Assembly (NCBI GenBank): GCA_033725935.1
Contig: MU867119.1
Coordinates: 124,001-188,000 of the forward strand
Origin: Cladorrhinum sp. PSN259
Lineage: Eukaryota > Ascomycota > Sordariomycetes > Sordariales > Podosporaceae
DNA: 64,000 nt
Reading direction: 5' to 3'
Numbering within the stretch: position 1 is the first letter of the stretch; the number at the start of each line of letters is the position of its first letter. Positions 19,847 through 29,420 of the stretch are shown here, piece by piece. The notes under the pieces were generated by a model. It saw only the letters and a list, made by a program, of their open reading frames with translations, made no database searches and had not been told where the DNA came from. A program made the translations under genes and the position numbers.

Positions 19847-22015
19847 ATGAAACTCATCAATGTCAACACCCGAGAGGTGGAGGAATTCGACGGAGTTCCA
19901 ATCCCACCGTATGCCATTCTCTCTCACACATGGGGTCCCGAAGAGGTGACCCTTGCCGATATGGAGGCACTCAACACGCACCGACGAACTCAAGAAAAGG
20001 CACTCAGCTCCTCCCTCAGCTCCCCATCCTTTGGATCTTCAGAACTTCTCTTCCACCCAGCACAAGTCGACAAGGGAGATGCCATGAGATTGATGTTGCT
20101 GGCCAACATGCTCATGGCTTTCCGGGGCGGCCAATCAAACAAATTCCAGCGCGCTTCGCCGTATGCGGCAATCACTAGCGGGTACGACGCCCACCTCCAG
20201 GACATGGACGACGACACCAGGAGCCACAGATCTTTTGTGTCAACAGACTCACAACCGCGATCACCGCATTCGCACCCGGTTGAACGGAAGGCCGGCTATC
20301 CAAAAATCGAATTTGCATGCGGTCAGGCCGCAAAGGAGGGTTACACTCACGTCTGGGTCGACACGTGCTGCATCGACAGGAAAAGTAGCGGTGAGGTTAC
20401 CGAGGCTATCAACTCGATGTTTTCGTGGTACCAAAAAGCGGCGGTCTGCTACGCATATCTGGATGACGTAAATCTCGACGACTACACGGCCGGATACCGG
20501 ACGTGGAACGACGACTTCAACAACAGCCGGTGGTTCACGAGGGGATGGACTCTGCAGGAGCTCTTGGCTCCCCGAAAGGTTGTTTTCTACGCCAAGGGGT
20601 GGCGACTTCTGGGTACCAAGTCGTCTCTTGTGAAAAACATTCAGAAAATCACAAAGATCGACGAGCTGACCCTGCTCGAACCCCGGCTGATCCACAATGC
20701 GAGCGTCGCACAGCGCATGTCGTGGGCATCAAAACGATCAACCACGCGAACGGAGGACATCGCCTACTGTCTTTTTGGCATTTTCGGCATCAACCTCCCC
20801 ATCATTTACGGCGAGGGAGAAAGGGCCTTTTTGAGACTGCAGGAAGAAATCATCAAGCGATCTGACGACCACTCAATCTTTGCCTGGGGCACCCTCGGCA
20901 ATCCGGACCACGTCTCCAACGGCGACATCCACCCGACCTCGACAGCCTCAGACCCCGACGAGATTGACTTTGACGAACTCTCGGGCACCATCGGAATCCT
21001 GGCCCGCTCACCAGCAGATTTCGAAGGGATGGAGCACGTCGTCGTCTCTCCCCCTTCTGCGTCGAACCAAACAACCTCGGACCACACGCTCACAAACAAG
21101 GGTCTTTTCATTACTCTGCCCGTCGTCCCCGTCCAATTCGGCCACGCCTCGGAGAAACATTACCTGGCCGTCCTCAACTGCCAGTCCGAAATCGAGGACT
21201 CACCCCGCCTCGGCCTCCTCCTCACCGAAACCGCATCGTCAAACGTGTTGCTCCGCACAAAGACCCGCAAAGCGACGCTGGTATCAGCCAAGGACCTCTC
21301 CAACGCCCTGCCGCCTCGGCAGTTCTACATCCCCAACAACTTCAACTCGCCCGGTTCCGCGAAATCAAAGAGCGCGGGTGTCGAAGAGATTTTACTGCTC
21401 AAGTACCCGGACCTGATCGCGCCGGGGTACGACGTGCTGGACGTGCAAGCCAAGCACTCGCAGTGGAACCGCGAGTTTTCGACCCTGCGCGTCTCGGGCA
21501 TGGAAGGGAGGGCGTTGTATCAGCTGTGCGTGATTACATTCTGGAACAAGCACATGCGGTGCGGGTTCGTCGTGCGCGTGCTGGTGGACGGCGCCACGCG
21601 GACGGGGTGGGTTGATCTCGTGCAGCCCGAATCTGGCGATAACACTTCGCTCGAGGGACTGGTGGGCGTTGCGAAGAGAATATGGGAGCAGCCCGGGCGG
21701 GTGGAGGTCAGTGCCGGGAAGAAGAGCGTCAGAGTGGAGGTCGTCAATCCTGTTCAGTGGGAGGAGGAGGAGCAGGACGGACAAGGGAGAGACCGGCAGG
21801 GACGGAGGGACAGGGGCGTGAGCGTGAGGCCCGGGGCTGAGATCAAGCGGTACGAGAGCGTGACGTTTGTGGAAAAGTGGGAGCGGGATTACATGAGGAC
21901 GGTCACGGCCAAGATGACCAAGCTGAAGAACAAGGGCGTGATGGAGCTGAGCATGAGCAGCATGCTCTGGATGGCGGCGCCGCCGAGGAGTCACGATTTG
22001 GACCAGCCTTCTTAG
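19847..22015 (+). CDS. HET-domain protein, HET-E/D-like N-terminus
   Basis: Single exon, 722 aa, starting at ATG 19847 (MKLINVNTREVEEF); the nine codons upstream begin only with a non-ATG codon. HET motifs run YAILSHTWG (residue about 23), HVWVDTCCIDR (about 168), INSMFSWYQKAAVCYAYLDD, SRWFTRGWTLQELLAPRKVV (about 225) and RTEDIAYCLFGIFGINLPIIYGEGE (about 305). This ordering is the HET-E/HET-D/HET-R class, which in those proteins precedes NACHT-WD40; no such domain follows here. Between SHTWG and the CCID motif there is an extra segment of roughly 80 residues of Ser-rich sequence (around residues 45-150), longer than usual. The C-terminal half (residues 360-722) has no domain I recognise. It is likely to be a cell-death effector by family; the role in this fungus is unknown. 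Confidence 0.95.
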   Translation: MKLINVNTREVEEFDGVPIPPYAILSHTWGPEEVTLADMEALNTHRRTQEKALSSSLSSPSFGSSELLFHPAQVDKGDAMRLMLLANMLMAFRGGQSNKFQRASPYAAITSGYDAHLQDMDDDTRSHRSFVSTDSQPRSPHSHPVERKAGYPKIEFACGQAAKEGYTHVWVDTCCIDRKSSGEVTEAINSMFSWYQKAAVCYAYLDDVNLDDYTAGYRTWNDDFNNSRWFTRGWTLQELLAPRKVVFYAKGWRLLGTKSSLVKNIQKITKIDELTLLEPRLIHNASVAQRMSWASKRSTTRTEDIAYCLFGIFGINLPIIYGEGERAFLRLQEEIIKRSDDHSIFAWGTLGNPDHVSNGDIHPTSTASDPDEIDFDELSGTIGILARSPADFEGMEHVVVSPPSASNQTTSDHTLTNKGLFITLPVVPVQFGHASEKHYLAVLNCQSEIEDSPRLGLLLTETASSNVLLRTKTRKATLVSAKDLSNALPPRQFYIPNNFNSPGSAKSKSAGVEEILLLKYPDLIAPGYDVLDVQAKHSQWNREFSTLRVSGMEGRALYQLCVITFWNKHMRCGFVVRVLVDGATRTGWVDLVQPESGDNTSLEGLVGVAKRIWEQPGRVEVSAGKKSVRVEVVNPVQWEEEEQDGQGRDRQGRRDRGVSVRPGAEIKRYESVTFVEKWERDYMRTVTAKMTKLKNKGVMELSMSSMLWMAAPPRSHDLDQPS

Positions 22016-22314
22016 CTGAAATTCGTCGATGGTTTTCCTTTTGTTTTCCTTTTCAAGTTTTAGCATCATGATGATTTTGCATTGGGACGGCGTTTCATGG
22101 ACGGAGGGATTTTTATCCTTGGCTATTTTATGGGTTGGATGGGATTTACTGGGACTGAGCTATACGCCTCCTGATTTTTGTTTTGTTTTATGATCTTTTA
22201 GAACTGCCTCATATCTTCAGATTGCCAAATTGGCTTCAATACAAATCAAGAATGACAACCCTATAACAAAGCTCGTCCAAATTTGCAGAAAAGAGACATC
22301 CAATGGTGTGCAGC

Positions 22315-23812
22315 TCAAAGCCGACAGTCAGCAGTAAGCCCAATAGGATAATCCCAAAGCCCACTGTTCTTCATCTCCAGCGCACTGCTCCAGTACCAGT
22401 AATTATTCGTATACTTCCCCTGGCACCTCTTGCGTACATCAGCCCTTCTCTGACCGTCCTCCCTGAAAAGCGGCGCAACAATACTCGTCACCTCCTTGAG
22501 GATAGGCGCATACTCCCAAGCCTTGTAGTTGGGCCACTGCGGCACAGTTTTTGTCTTCCAGGCGCAGTATATCTCGTCGGCTGATGCGCGCACCGCGTTC
22601 CACGCTTCGTTCTTGTTGGAGATGTCTTCACGGTCGAGGAGGCGCTTATCGCCAAAGGTGTGCCATGATCTTCCGATGGGGGATTTGACCGAGAGGCCGA
22701 TTGCGTTGTCTTCGTCGTGCATGAACTGTTTTAACTCGAGTTAGTCACTGAGTGATCTTTAAGGGTGAGGTGGGTTTGTTAAGGGAGAGGGATACCTTTG
22801 CGCAGAGATCTGCTGCGCCAACGCCATCGTGCAGCTTGCGTCTCGGAGTACGCATGTGGCCCGCTGCGAATGAATCCTGGAGAAAGTGATCGCCAAAGGC
22901 ATTCATGGCGTAGGCGAGCCGTAAGTTCCCGCTGGCAGCAACTTGTAGGGCGACGGAGTGACAGGCGTTGTATGCGGTGCGGGCATCTTCACCAAAGTGA
23001 TCCCAGTTGATCTTGGCCAGACCCAAGTAGCTGGGGCACTCGGGGGGACGGAAGACGGTATAAAGCTGCAGCTGGGCGTTGACATCGGGAATCTTGGGGT
23101 AAACAGTGGACGGATCCTGGCCTTTATCAAGGGCGGCCTGCACCTTATCGACTTCCGTTGAGAGAATGCCGAGGATCCTTTGGGCTTCCCCTGGATTGCG
23201 CGTCGTGTCCTCGGCGAGCCAGTGCCAAGCCCTCACGAAGCGGTTCCGCTGCTCTTGCAGGTCCTTGCCGTCGCTGATGGGATTGACGGTGCCGTAAAAG
23301 TCCCCTGCGAGGCCGTTGATCTGGCCGTATGTCACCTCAAGACCGTTGGGCAGCTTGAAGGGTTTGTTCTTGGCGACATAGCACTGTCCGTCGTCCCAGG
23401 CGAGTGAGAGTGAGTCTCCGAGGTAGCTGTGCTCGGCAAACTCGAAACCGCCATCTAGGTAAATGTCAACAGACGCATTCATAGTTTTAGGGATTTGTGG
23501 CTTTACCCTTGTGTGGCTTTGCTGCCTGCTCTTGCTTCCACTTGACGTAGTCAACCTTGGTGGCGGCTTCGATCTCTTCGTCCGAGATGGGAATTGCTAC
23601 TAGCTGCGAGTAGTCATTGTGGCCGTGAACCGGCTCGAGCTTCTCCAGCTCGGCCTCGATGTTTGGTGGAGCGTTGGGGTCGTTTTCGTGGTCGTAGTCC
23701 CACCCGGTGGGTTCGTGACCAAGCGTCTCGACGGTGCTAGTCCATCTGTTAGGAGGAGTCAACGTACGGCAATTCGAGGGGGGGAAACATACAGCTCTTG
23801 ATGTGTGACCAT
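22315..23812 (-). CDS. Zinc-dependent phospholipase C-like protein, four exons
   Basis: Four exons on the minus strand: 23812-23793, 23745-23507, 23454-22796 and 22725-22315; introns 47, 52 and 70 bp with donors GTATGT, GTAAAG and GTATCC. The joined frame is 442 aa. The first exon encodes only MVTHQEL in a good start context (CCACCATGG). The key motif is HFLQDSFAAGH (H-x3-D-x5-H), the same spacing as the zinc-binding HYLGD...H segment of bacterial phospholipase C and P1-type nucleases, followed by MRTPRR. Earlier landmarks are FEFAEHSYLGD and a conserved-looking GLEVTYGQINGLAGDFYG; a late FMHDEDNAIGL starts the last exon. There is no signal peptide, so it is probably intracellular or released by another route. 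The 52-bp intron matters: read through, the locus looks like two overlapping genes. Substrate unknown. Confidence 0.82.
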
Positions 23813-24685
23813 GGTGGCTGTCTGTTGGTAGTAGTCTGGGGCGATGTCTGAGACTAGATGCAAGGGATAATGTTGGCAATATTTATAAATTCCGGCATGT
23901 TCTTTCCTCTGAGTGATTGGTACAGATTGCACCATCCGCTTAACCTCTACTCCCACATGCTCGAATCGTTATCACAGGATCTGAGTAAAGCTTTTCTTGA
24001 ATTACTCGGATCAATTCCCAACACTGAATCGAAGCTGGTGAACTTGGTGATGAGATGCTGTGCTTTGCTGGAGATACCAACGTGATTGGTCTCACACTCA
24101 TATGGGAAGGCCAAGAACCTGATTACTACTAGTGTACCAATATTACATGTACGCCTATCTTTCATTTCAGGATTCATGCGTTTTGTGGCTGGCTGTCTGT
24201 ATCCCAAGTCCCGATGCGGCTGCTTTGAGCATAATGTGGCTAACTGGCCGATCAATCTGAGAGTCTGGACTGGACGTAAAGCTGTTTCCATTCTACTTAC
24301 AACGGAGTGTTTTGTCCGGACGCCTGCTATCCCACCCACACCTGGTTTCGAAAAAGAACCAGGTGGCGCATTTTGCTCGCCAATAACAATCCCAGAGTCC
24401 CATTAGTTGATAAGCTGAACAAGCCTGCATTGCAGCTTGCATTCATTTATCTTCAATATGGACTGAAAGCAGTAACCCCTCGCATGGATATATGTCAATG
24501 GCGGGCTGAAGATAAGACTAGAGGATGGTTGTAGGTTGCACGAATTACTCGGATCCGGTGCTAACATGTATTCAGGGTGCTCCTCCAATCACATATAATC
24601 GGCACATACATCGTTGATCTCAAGCCTTACACCAAAACAAAAAAACATTCACTCAATTCACCAAGTACACCTCACGTAGCCCAAC
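23813..24685. other. Divergent intergenic region, 0.9 kb
   Basis: Shared upstream region of the phospholipase-like gene and the metzincin gene. No supported ORF, repeat or RNA. Confidence 0.5.
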
Positions 24686-25531
24686 ATGGCCGAATTCAGC
24701 AGCACTTCTACCTCCACGAAGGAAACAATCCTCGACCAAATCACCCAAGTCGTAGGCGAACACGCCCTCGACACTGTCTCTCCCAAGCCTGTCCCATCCA
24801 CCCCGTCACCCACCACAGGCAAAACCGTTACTTCTTCAGACCCCTCCGAGGATGACTTCATCCCATCATGCATAACCCAAACTCCAATCCCCAAAGCAGC
24901 CCGGCAGAACAAAACCCTCGGCTCCATCCTAGTCGGCCTCAACAAGGACTGTCCCCGCTGGGTCCCCGGCTCGGTCCTCAAGTGGGTGGTCCTCAAGGAA
25001 GGATTCAAGACGCCCGAGGACGCAGATTACGCCGCTCAGCACCTCAACCTGGCCTGCCAAAAGTGGAACGAGCTAGACGTGGGCGTCAAGTTCGAGTGGG
25101 TTAAAAGCCCGGCCGACGCAACTTTTGCGCTCTGGCACGGTGGAAGCCAGGGAGGGGTTTTGGCGTCTGCCTTCTTTCCCAACCCGAACGACATGAGCAT
25201 GATGCTCGTTTACAGCGCTGCGTTCTCGATGCCCAAGTGGAAGGCAAACATGTGGAAGGTGTTTACGCACGAGCTTGGGCACGTGCTGGGACTGAGGCAC
25301 GAATTTGCGCTTGATACGGATCCGGAGACGGGCAAGGTGAAGGAATCGATGCAGGCTGTTCAGTTTGGGCCCAGGAATGAAAATTCGGTCATGACGTATA
25401 GTAGGAATCCCCCAGAGATTCAGAACACTGATGTTGAGAGCTTGAGGGCTTTTTATGCCTTGAAGGAAGATGAGGAGGGGAATCCCCCCAAGGTTGGGTT
25501 GAAGGAGGTTCAGGATTATGAGCCTATGTGA
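24686..25531 (+). CDS. Metzincin-type zinc metalloprotease, no signal peptide
   Basis: 281 aa, single exon from ATG 24686. The catalytic zinc site is FTHELGHVLGLRHEF (HExxHxxGxxH, residues about 193-204) and a Met-turn is provided by SVMTYSRNPP about 35 residues later; together they define a metzincin, most like the matrixin/M10-M12 group. Upstream WNELDVGVKFEWV and DATFALWHGG fit the beta-strand edge of that fold. The first 75 residues are Ser/Thr/Pro-rich and hydrophilic, with no signal peptide, no obvious cysteine-switch propeptide and no C-terminal domain. It faces away from the phospholipase-like gene, across 0.87 kb. Target protein unknown; cytosolic or non-classically secreted location is inference. 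Confidence 0.9.
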   Translation: MAEFSSTSTSTKETILDQITQVVGEHALDTVSPKPVPSTPSPTTGKTVTSSDPSEDDFIPSCITQTPIPKAARQNKTLGSILVGLNKDCPRWVPGSVLKWVVLKEGFKTPEDADYAAQHLNLACQKWNELDVGVKFEWVKSPADATFALWHGGSQGGVLASAFFPNPNDMSMMLVYSAAFSMPKWKANMWKVFTHELGHVLGLRHEFALDTDPETGKVKESMQAVQFGPRNENSVMTYSRNPPEIQNTDVESLRAFYALKEDEEGNPPKVGLKEVQDYEPM

Positions 25532-26097
25532 GGACAAATATCAAGAGTCTCTTTAAATCTTCTAAAGGGCTATAACTAATAAGCGTCCTTTACAAAATAC
25601 TGGTAGTCGTAGTGGCATATATATATGGGATTAACGCTATATGGTCTATTTCTAACTCAATTATTATAATTTCTCAACATTGTGAAACGCCTATAAAAGT
25701 CCCGCTTCTACTTGTACCTTTCTTCAACGCTCTTCCGGAGAGCGTACCTATTCTATAACGCTATATTTCATGCATTAAAACCCCTGGATATATCTTGTAC
25801 TTATCCTTCCTTCTATCTTGTTCATCTCAATCGGTAATAACCCGAGCTTCTCTGGCGCAACTGGTATTGTTGGGTAGGGATAAATTTGATTGGAGGAAAA
25901 TTATCTTCACAAACCTGTCCTTCGGCTCCCGGCGTAGAATGGAATTCAGTTCGGCTAATCCCCTTTAAATAATGCCTAATACCCATTCCAAAGACTGCTC
26001 TAAGGAATTTTGCAAACAAACTTCTATTCACATAAGGTAGACCTAGTCATCACCCTTCCATTATTTCCAGTGCGAGCCATCGTCGTGGGAGATCACA
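25532..26097. other. Intergenic, AT-rich, holds dispersed repeat copy A
   Basis: 566 bp between the metzincin stop and the GH43-type start codon. The repeat at 25689-25830 is shared with 27453-27594. Confidence 0.6.
25689..25830 (+). repeat. Dispersed repeat, copy A (3' half)
   Basis: About 140 bp matching 27453-27594 in the same orientation. Shared landmarks are CCGCTTCTACTT (CTGCTTCTACTT in the other copy), AACGCTCTTCCGGAGAGCGT (exact in both, with an internal CTCTTCCGGAGAG inverted repeat), TATATTTCAT and CTTCCTTCTATCTTGTTCAT. It is diverged elsewhere by several substitutions. Confidence 0.85.
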
Positions 26098-27195
26098 ATG
26101 TTCTTCTCAAAAGGGGCGGTCATCTTGGCTACCTTGTCTTTGGTAGCTGGGAACCCACATAAGCTGTCAGAGCTTCACCCAAGACAGCAGACCACTTTGA
26201 ACCTTACATTTACAGATTATCTCTATGTCTACGTTTGCCAAGCCTTGCCCCTAAGAATAAGACGAAAGACCGGCTAACGAAAACGCAGTTCACTGGTGAG
26301 CTCCTCGCCAACGGCGAACAAGTCTACATGGCCGTCAGCAACAATAACGACCCTCGCTCCTGGACGACACTCAACGGCGGCGACCCCATCCTGACATCCA
26401 ACGTCGGCATGAAAGGTATCCGCGACCCGTCGCTGATCATGGCACCGGACCGCTCCAAGTATTACCTCATTAGTACAGACCTCAAAGTCAACGGCATCGG
26501 GTGGAACAACGGCTACTGCTACACGTGCAATGGCTCCCGGTCGTTCGTCATCTGGGAGTCCACCGACCTGATCAATTGGTCCGGACCGTCGCACCGCGAG
26601 GTTGCCCCCTCTAACGCAGGCATGGCATGGGCGCCTGACGCTATCTGGCATCCAGGAAAGCAGCAATACATGGTCTTTTGGACGTCCAAGTTGGATGGGA
26701 AGCAAGAATTGCATAATTTGCGCAGTTTCACCCCCGACTTCAAGACTTTTTCGCCTGCCGAGACGTGGGTTGATCTCGGCATGGATAATACGATTGCGTT
26801 GGACAGGGCGGCAAATAAGTATTACATGATCAGCAAGAACGGGCCCAAGGACGGGATCCAACAGAATGTGGCTGACAGTGTGGACGGGCCGTGGAAGCTG
26901 GTTGCCGAAGAGATTGGGCTGGATAAACTTCCTGCTGGTGAAGGCCCGTTGATCTTCCAGAATAACATCAACCCCGCAAAGGTGTGTACAACGTTCCCAT
27001 CTCGGTAGCTTCGTTCTCACTGACTCTAAAACTTGGAATGACTAGTGGCATCTCTGGATTGACGACTACAAAAATGCTGGCGGGGGAAGATATGTCCCGT
27101 TTGAGACGGAAGATCTTGCCGCAGGCAGGTGGAAAGCGTCCGAGGGCTACAAGCTACCCAGCAACCCACGTCACGGATATGTTGTATCCATGTAA
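26098..27195 (+). CDS. Secreted GH43-type glycosidase (arabinofuranosidase/xylosidase-like)
   Basis: Three exons: 26098-26232, 26289-26981 and 27046-27195; all junctions are phase 0. Donors GTTTGC and GTGTGT, acceptors ACGCAG and GACTAG, with CTAACG upstream of the first acceptor. The product is 325 aa. The signal peptide is MFFSKGAVILATLSLVAG. The mature protein has the five-bladed propeller pattern of GH43-like enzymes: YFTGELLANGEQVYMAVSNN, SNVGMKGIRDPSLIM (acidic residue in the RDPS motif), FVIWESTDLINWSGP, MAWAPDAIWHPGKQQYMVFW and WVDLGMDNTIALDRA. It is likely to release arabinose or xylose from plant polysaccharide. The first donor is weak (GTTTGC) but is the only choice giving signal peptide plus continuous domain. 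The copy of the repeat starting at 27341 follows it. Confidence 0.85.
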
Positions 27196-27604
27196 GCTCA
27201 ACTCACCCATTAAGTTCTGCAGGTTTTTATGGCTAACCAAGGGATTCTGAAGAACCGCTGCCGAAAGAGAGACTTTGATGCAATTACAGAAGTGACAAAC
27301 CAAGTCAACTGCGGCCGTGTTCTCCTCGCGAGAGACACTCAATTATTAGGGCAAGTGATGCTAAAAAAATGGCAGACCAACGACGATATATTTAAGCAAT
27401 GAACAACTCCATTTAACCTATTTCTCCAGAAATAGCTAAAACATGTAACAGAGCCTGTAGAAGTCCTGCTTCTACTTGAGCCTTTCCCCAACGCTCTTCC
27501 GGAGAGCGTAACCCATTCTATAATTCTATATTTCATACGTAAAAACCCTTGCTTATATCCTACCCTTCTCTTCCTTCTATCTTGTTCATCTCAACAGGCG
27601 ATGC
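27196..27604. other. Convergent intergenic region with repeat copy B
   Basis: Between the GH43-type stop and the 3' end of the minus-strand broken gene. Most of it is the repeat at 27341-27594. Confidence 0.6.
27341..27594 (+). repeat. Dispersed repeat, copy B (longest, about 250 bp)
   Basis: The first half (ATTATTAGGGCAAGTGATGC, then TGGCAGACC, AAGCAATGAACAA and CAGAAATAGC) matches copy C at 29050; the second half matches copy A at 25689. Copy B is therefore the most complete version of a short repeat family confined, in this window, to 25.7-30.5 kb. No ORF, inverted ends or tail could be identified, so I do not assign it to a transposon class. Confidence 0.8.
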
Positions 27605-28849
27605 CTAATAGTAATAGTCGCTATGACTGCTAGGAGGAGGAGGACCCCCACGCCTCGGAGGCGACGGGGTACCACGGCTCGGAGGCGGAGTGTATCCACT
27701 GCGTGGAGGCGGCGCTGCACTACGGCTCGGGCCGGGAGCATAACGGAAAGACCCAGTGGTAGAAGACGGAGCGTAGCCACTGCTTGGAGGCGGCGCGGCA
27801 CTACGGCTTGGAGGCGGCGCGGCACTGCGGCTCGGACCGGGAGCATAGCGGGAAGGCCCAGGGGTAGAAGCAGCAGAACGGGAACTGCTGTATCCGGAGC
27901 TGCTGGGACGGCTGGAAGAGGGACTTGGAGTCGTAGCCATACCAGTGCCAGCCTTTGAAAGATCCCTGTAAGGAAGAGTAACATTCCACCGAGTCGCCGG
28001 GGCGTGGCTCTGTGGATGGTGGTTCTCATCGACGACGACGACGACGCGCACCTCTCGGGAAAAGCGTTGGGCCTAGAAACGACCATTCTCGAGAGGGAGG
28101 TCACGGTACACAATAGTCTTGTAGCTGGTGCCGCGGCCAGCTGGGCGGACGAGACGGGTGCCAAAGAACCTGCCAATAACGTCATGAAAGCCCGCGGGTG
28201 GGTAGCGTCGGTCTCCCTGGCCGCGGAGCAAGTCGATGAGAGGCGCGCCCGGCTCGGGCTGCATGCTGAGTCCCTCGTACTGGTCCGCGGGTTTACTGAC
28301 ATGACCGTCTGGGCCGGTGATGCCGATAATTTCCCAGCCTATATAGTCTACCCTGTAGGCTCGCATTCAGGCCTGAGTAACCCAGTCGCGGCATCCGTCA
28401 AGGACGCCCCCCCTAACCTCGCAGAAATTAAACTTGGTCATATCGGTATCGGGCATGCCGATGATCAAGTTCATGAAGTGGCCGAGGGTGAAGTAGTTCT
28501 TGACCCCGAATTGGAAGCCGGCAGCGGCGACGTGAGACTGTGTAAGATAGTTACAGAGCTTGATCTCGCAGACTCCGCAGGTATCCTCCCGTCTAGACTC
28601 GATTGATATGCGTGCAGCAGTGATAAGACCTATTCTGTGAGTTGAAGTCTTTTGGTTGGCGAGGTTGACTTTGAAGACGACGTGTGGCTTTACCGGATTG
28701 CTGGTTAGGAACTCGACGGTAAAATGGCTGATTTCCTGTCCCAGAGCCCACGCCAAGTCTGGGTAACGAGTGGGATGCGCAACATCGCGCGCATCGTAAA
28801 TCGAGTTTGCCAGGTCCGTAGCATTGTCCGGGGGCACGTGTCTGGACAT
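27605..28849 (-). pseudogene. DUF7770-like gene broken by two in-frame stops
   Basis: One minus-strand frame of 415 codons from ATG 28849 (MSRHVPPDNATDLANSIYDA) to the stop at 27605, interrupted by TGA at 28369-28367 and TAG at 28075-28073. All three pieces stay in the same frame. The first 160 residues resemble the fungal DUF7770 domain as I recall it: KPHVVFKVNLAN, FTLGHFMNLIIG and a terminal GGVLDGCRDWV, with the TGA eight residues after GCRDWV, where the family normally continues. The last third is Ser/Pro/Gly/Tyr low complexity (repeated APGPSRSAAPPP-type units, ending SHSDYYY). Simple substitutions (CGA to TGA; CAG to TAG, the latter RIP-like) explain both stops. In-frame introns are the alternative: an 81-bp one over the TGA and a 39-bp one over the TAG are conceivable, but both have poor signals. 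Confidence 0.65.
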
Positions 28850-29420
28850 GTCAGCCAAGATTGAAAGGTTGAATAAGTTGCTTTCGCCAGGAAAGTCTAG
28901 TAAAAGTAGTATGAAACTGATAGAATGTGGTAAACTGTGTAGGATAGAGCTGAGTGATGATGATCAATGAGTATCAACCCTCCTCAAAAAAGGGGCTTTA
29001 AATACTTTTTCAAATTCCATCATGATCAGGCTGGATACAAAAGACTATCCATTATTAGAGCAAGTGATGCTAAAAGTGGCAGACCGAGGGCGATATGTTT
29101 CGGTCACGGTCCTGCTTTTTTGGCAGATATGCGGCCTTGAAGCAATGAACAATACCATTAAACCATTCGACCAGAAATAGCCAAAACATTTAAACAGGGC
29201 CTCGCGCCATCTTTGTCTTGCAGAATGCAGGTCCTTCAACCAACACCAAACAGGCACAAGTACATGACTATCCGTACATTCTCTGTCACACTGTATTGCG
29301 CGCATGCCAAGCCTTTTTTCTTGGTTTATCTCTTGAAATGCACTGTTAATTCCGGATTTCCCAGCAAAACTGATTTTCCTTTCTTCTTTCCCCTTTCCCA
29401 TCATTGTCCATTATCACAAA
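28850..29420. other. Divergent intergenic region with repeat copy C
   Basis: Between the broken DUF7770-like gene and the kinase-like gene, divergently arranged. The stretch from about 28930 to 29065 also resembles 30415-30494 downstream of the kinase-like gene (GATAGAG.TGAGTGATGA and TTCCATCATGATC in both). Confidence 0.6.
29050..29203 (+). repeat. Dispersed repeat, copy C (5' half)
   Basis: Starts ATTATTAGAGCAAGTGATGC, then TGGCAGACC, a 40-bp insertion relative to copy B, AAGCAATGAACAA, CCAGAAATAGC and CAGGGCCT. It lacks the second half carried by copies A and B. Confidence 0.85.

Noticed and set aside
23487..23879. Separate small gene upstream of the phospholipase-like ORF
   Set aside because: A 52-bp intron with donor, branch-like CTAAAAC and CCTAG acceptor restores one continuous frame, so one four-exon gene is the better model.
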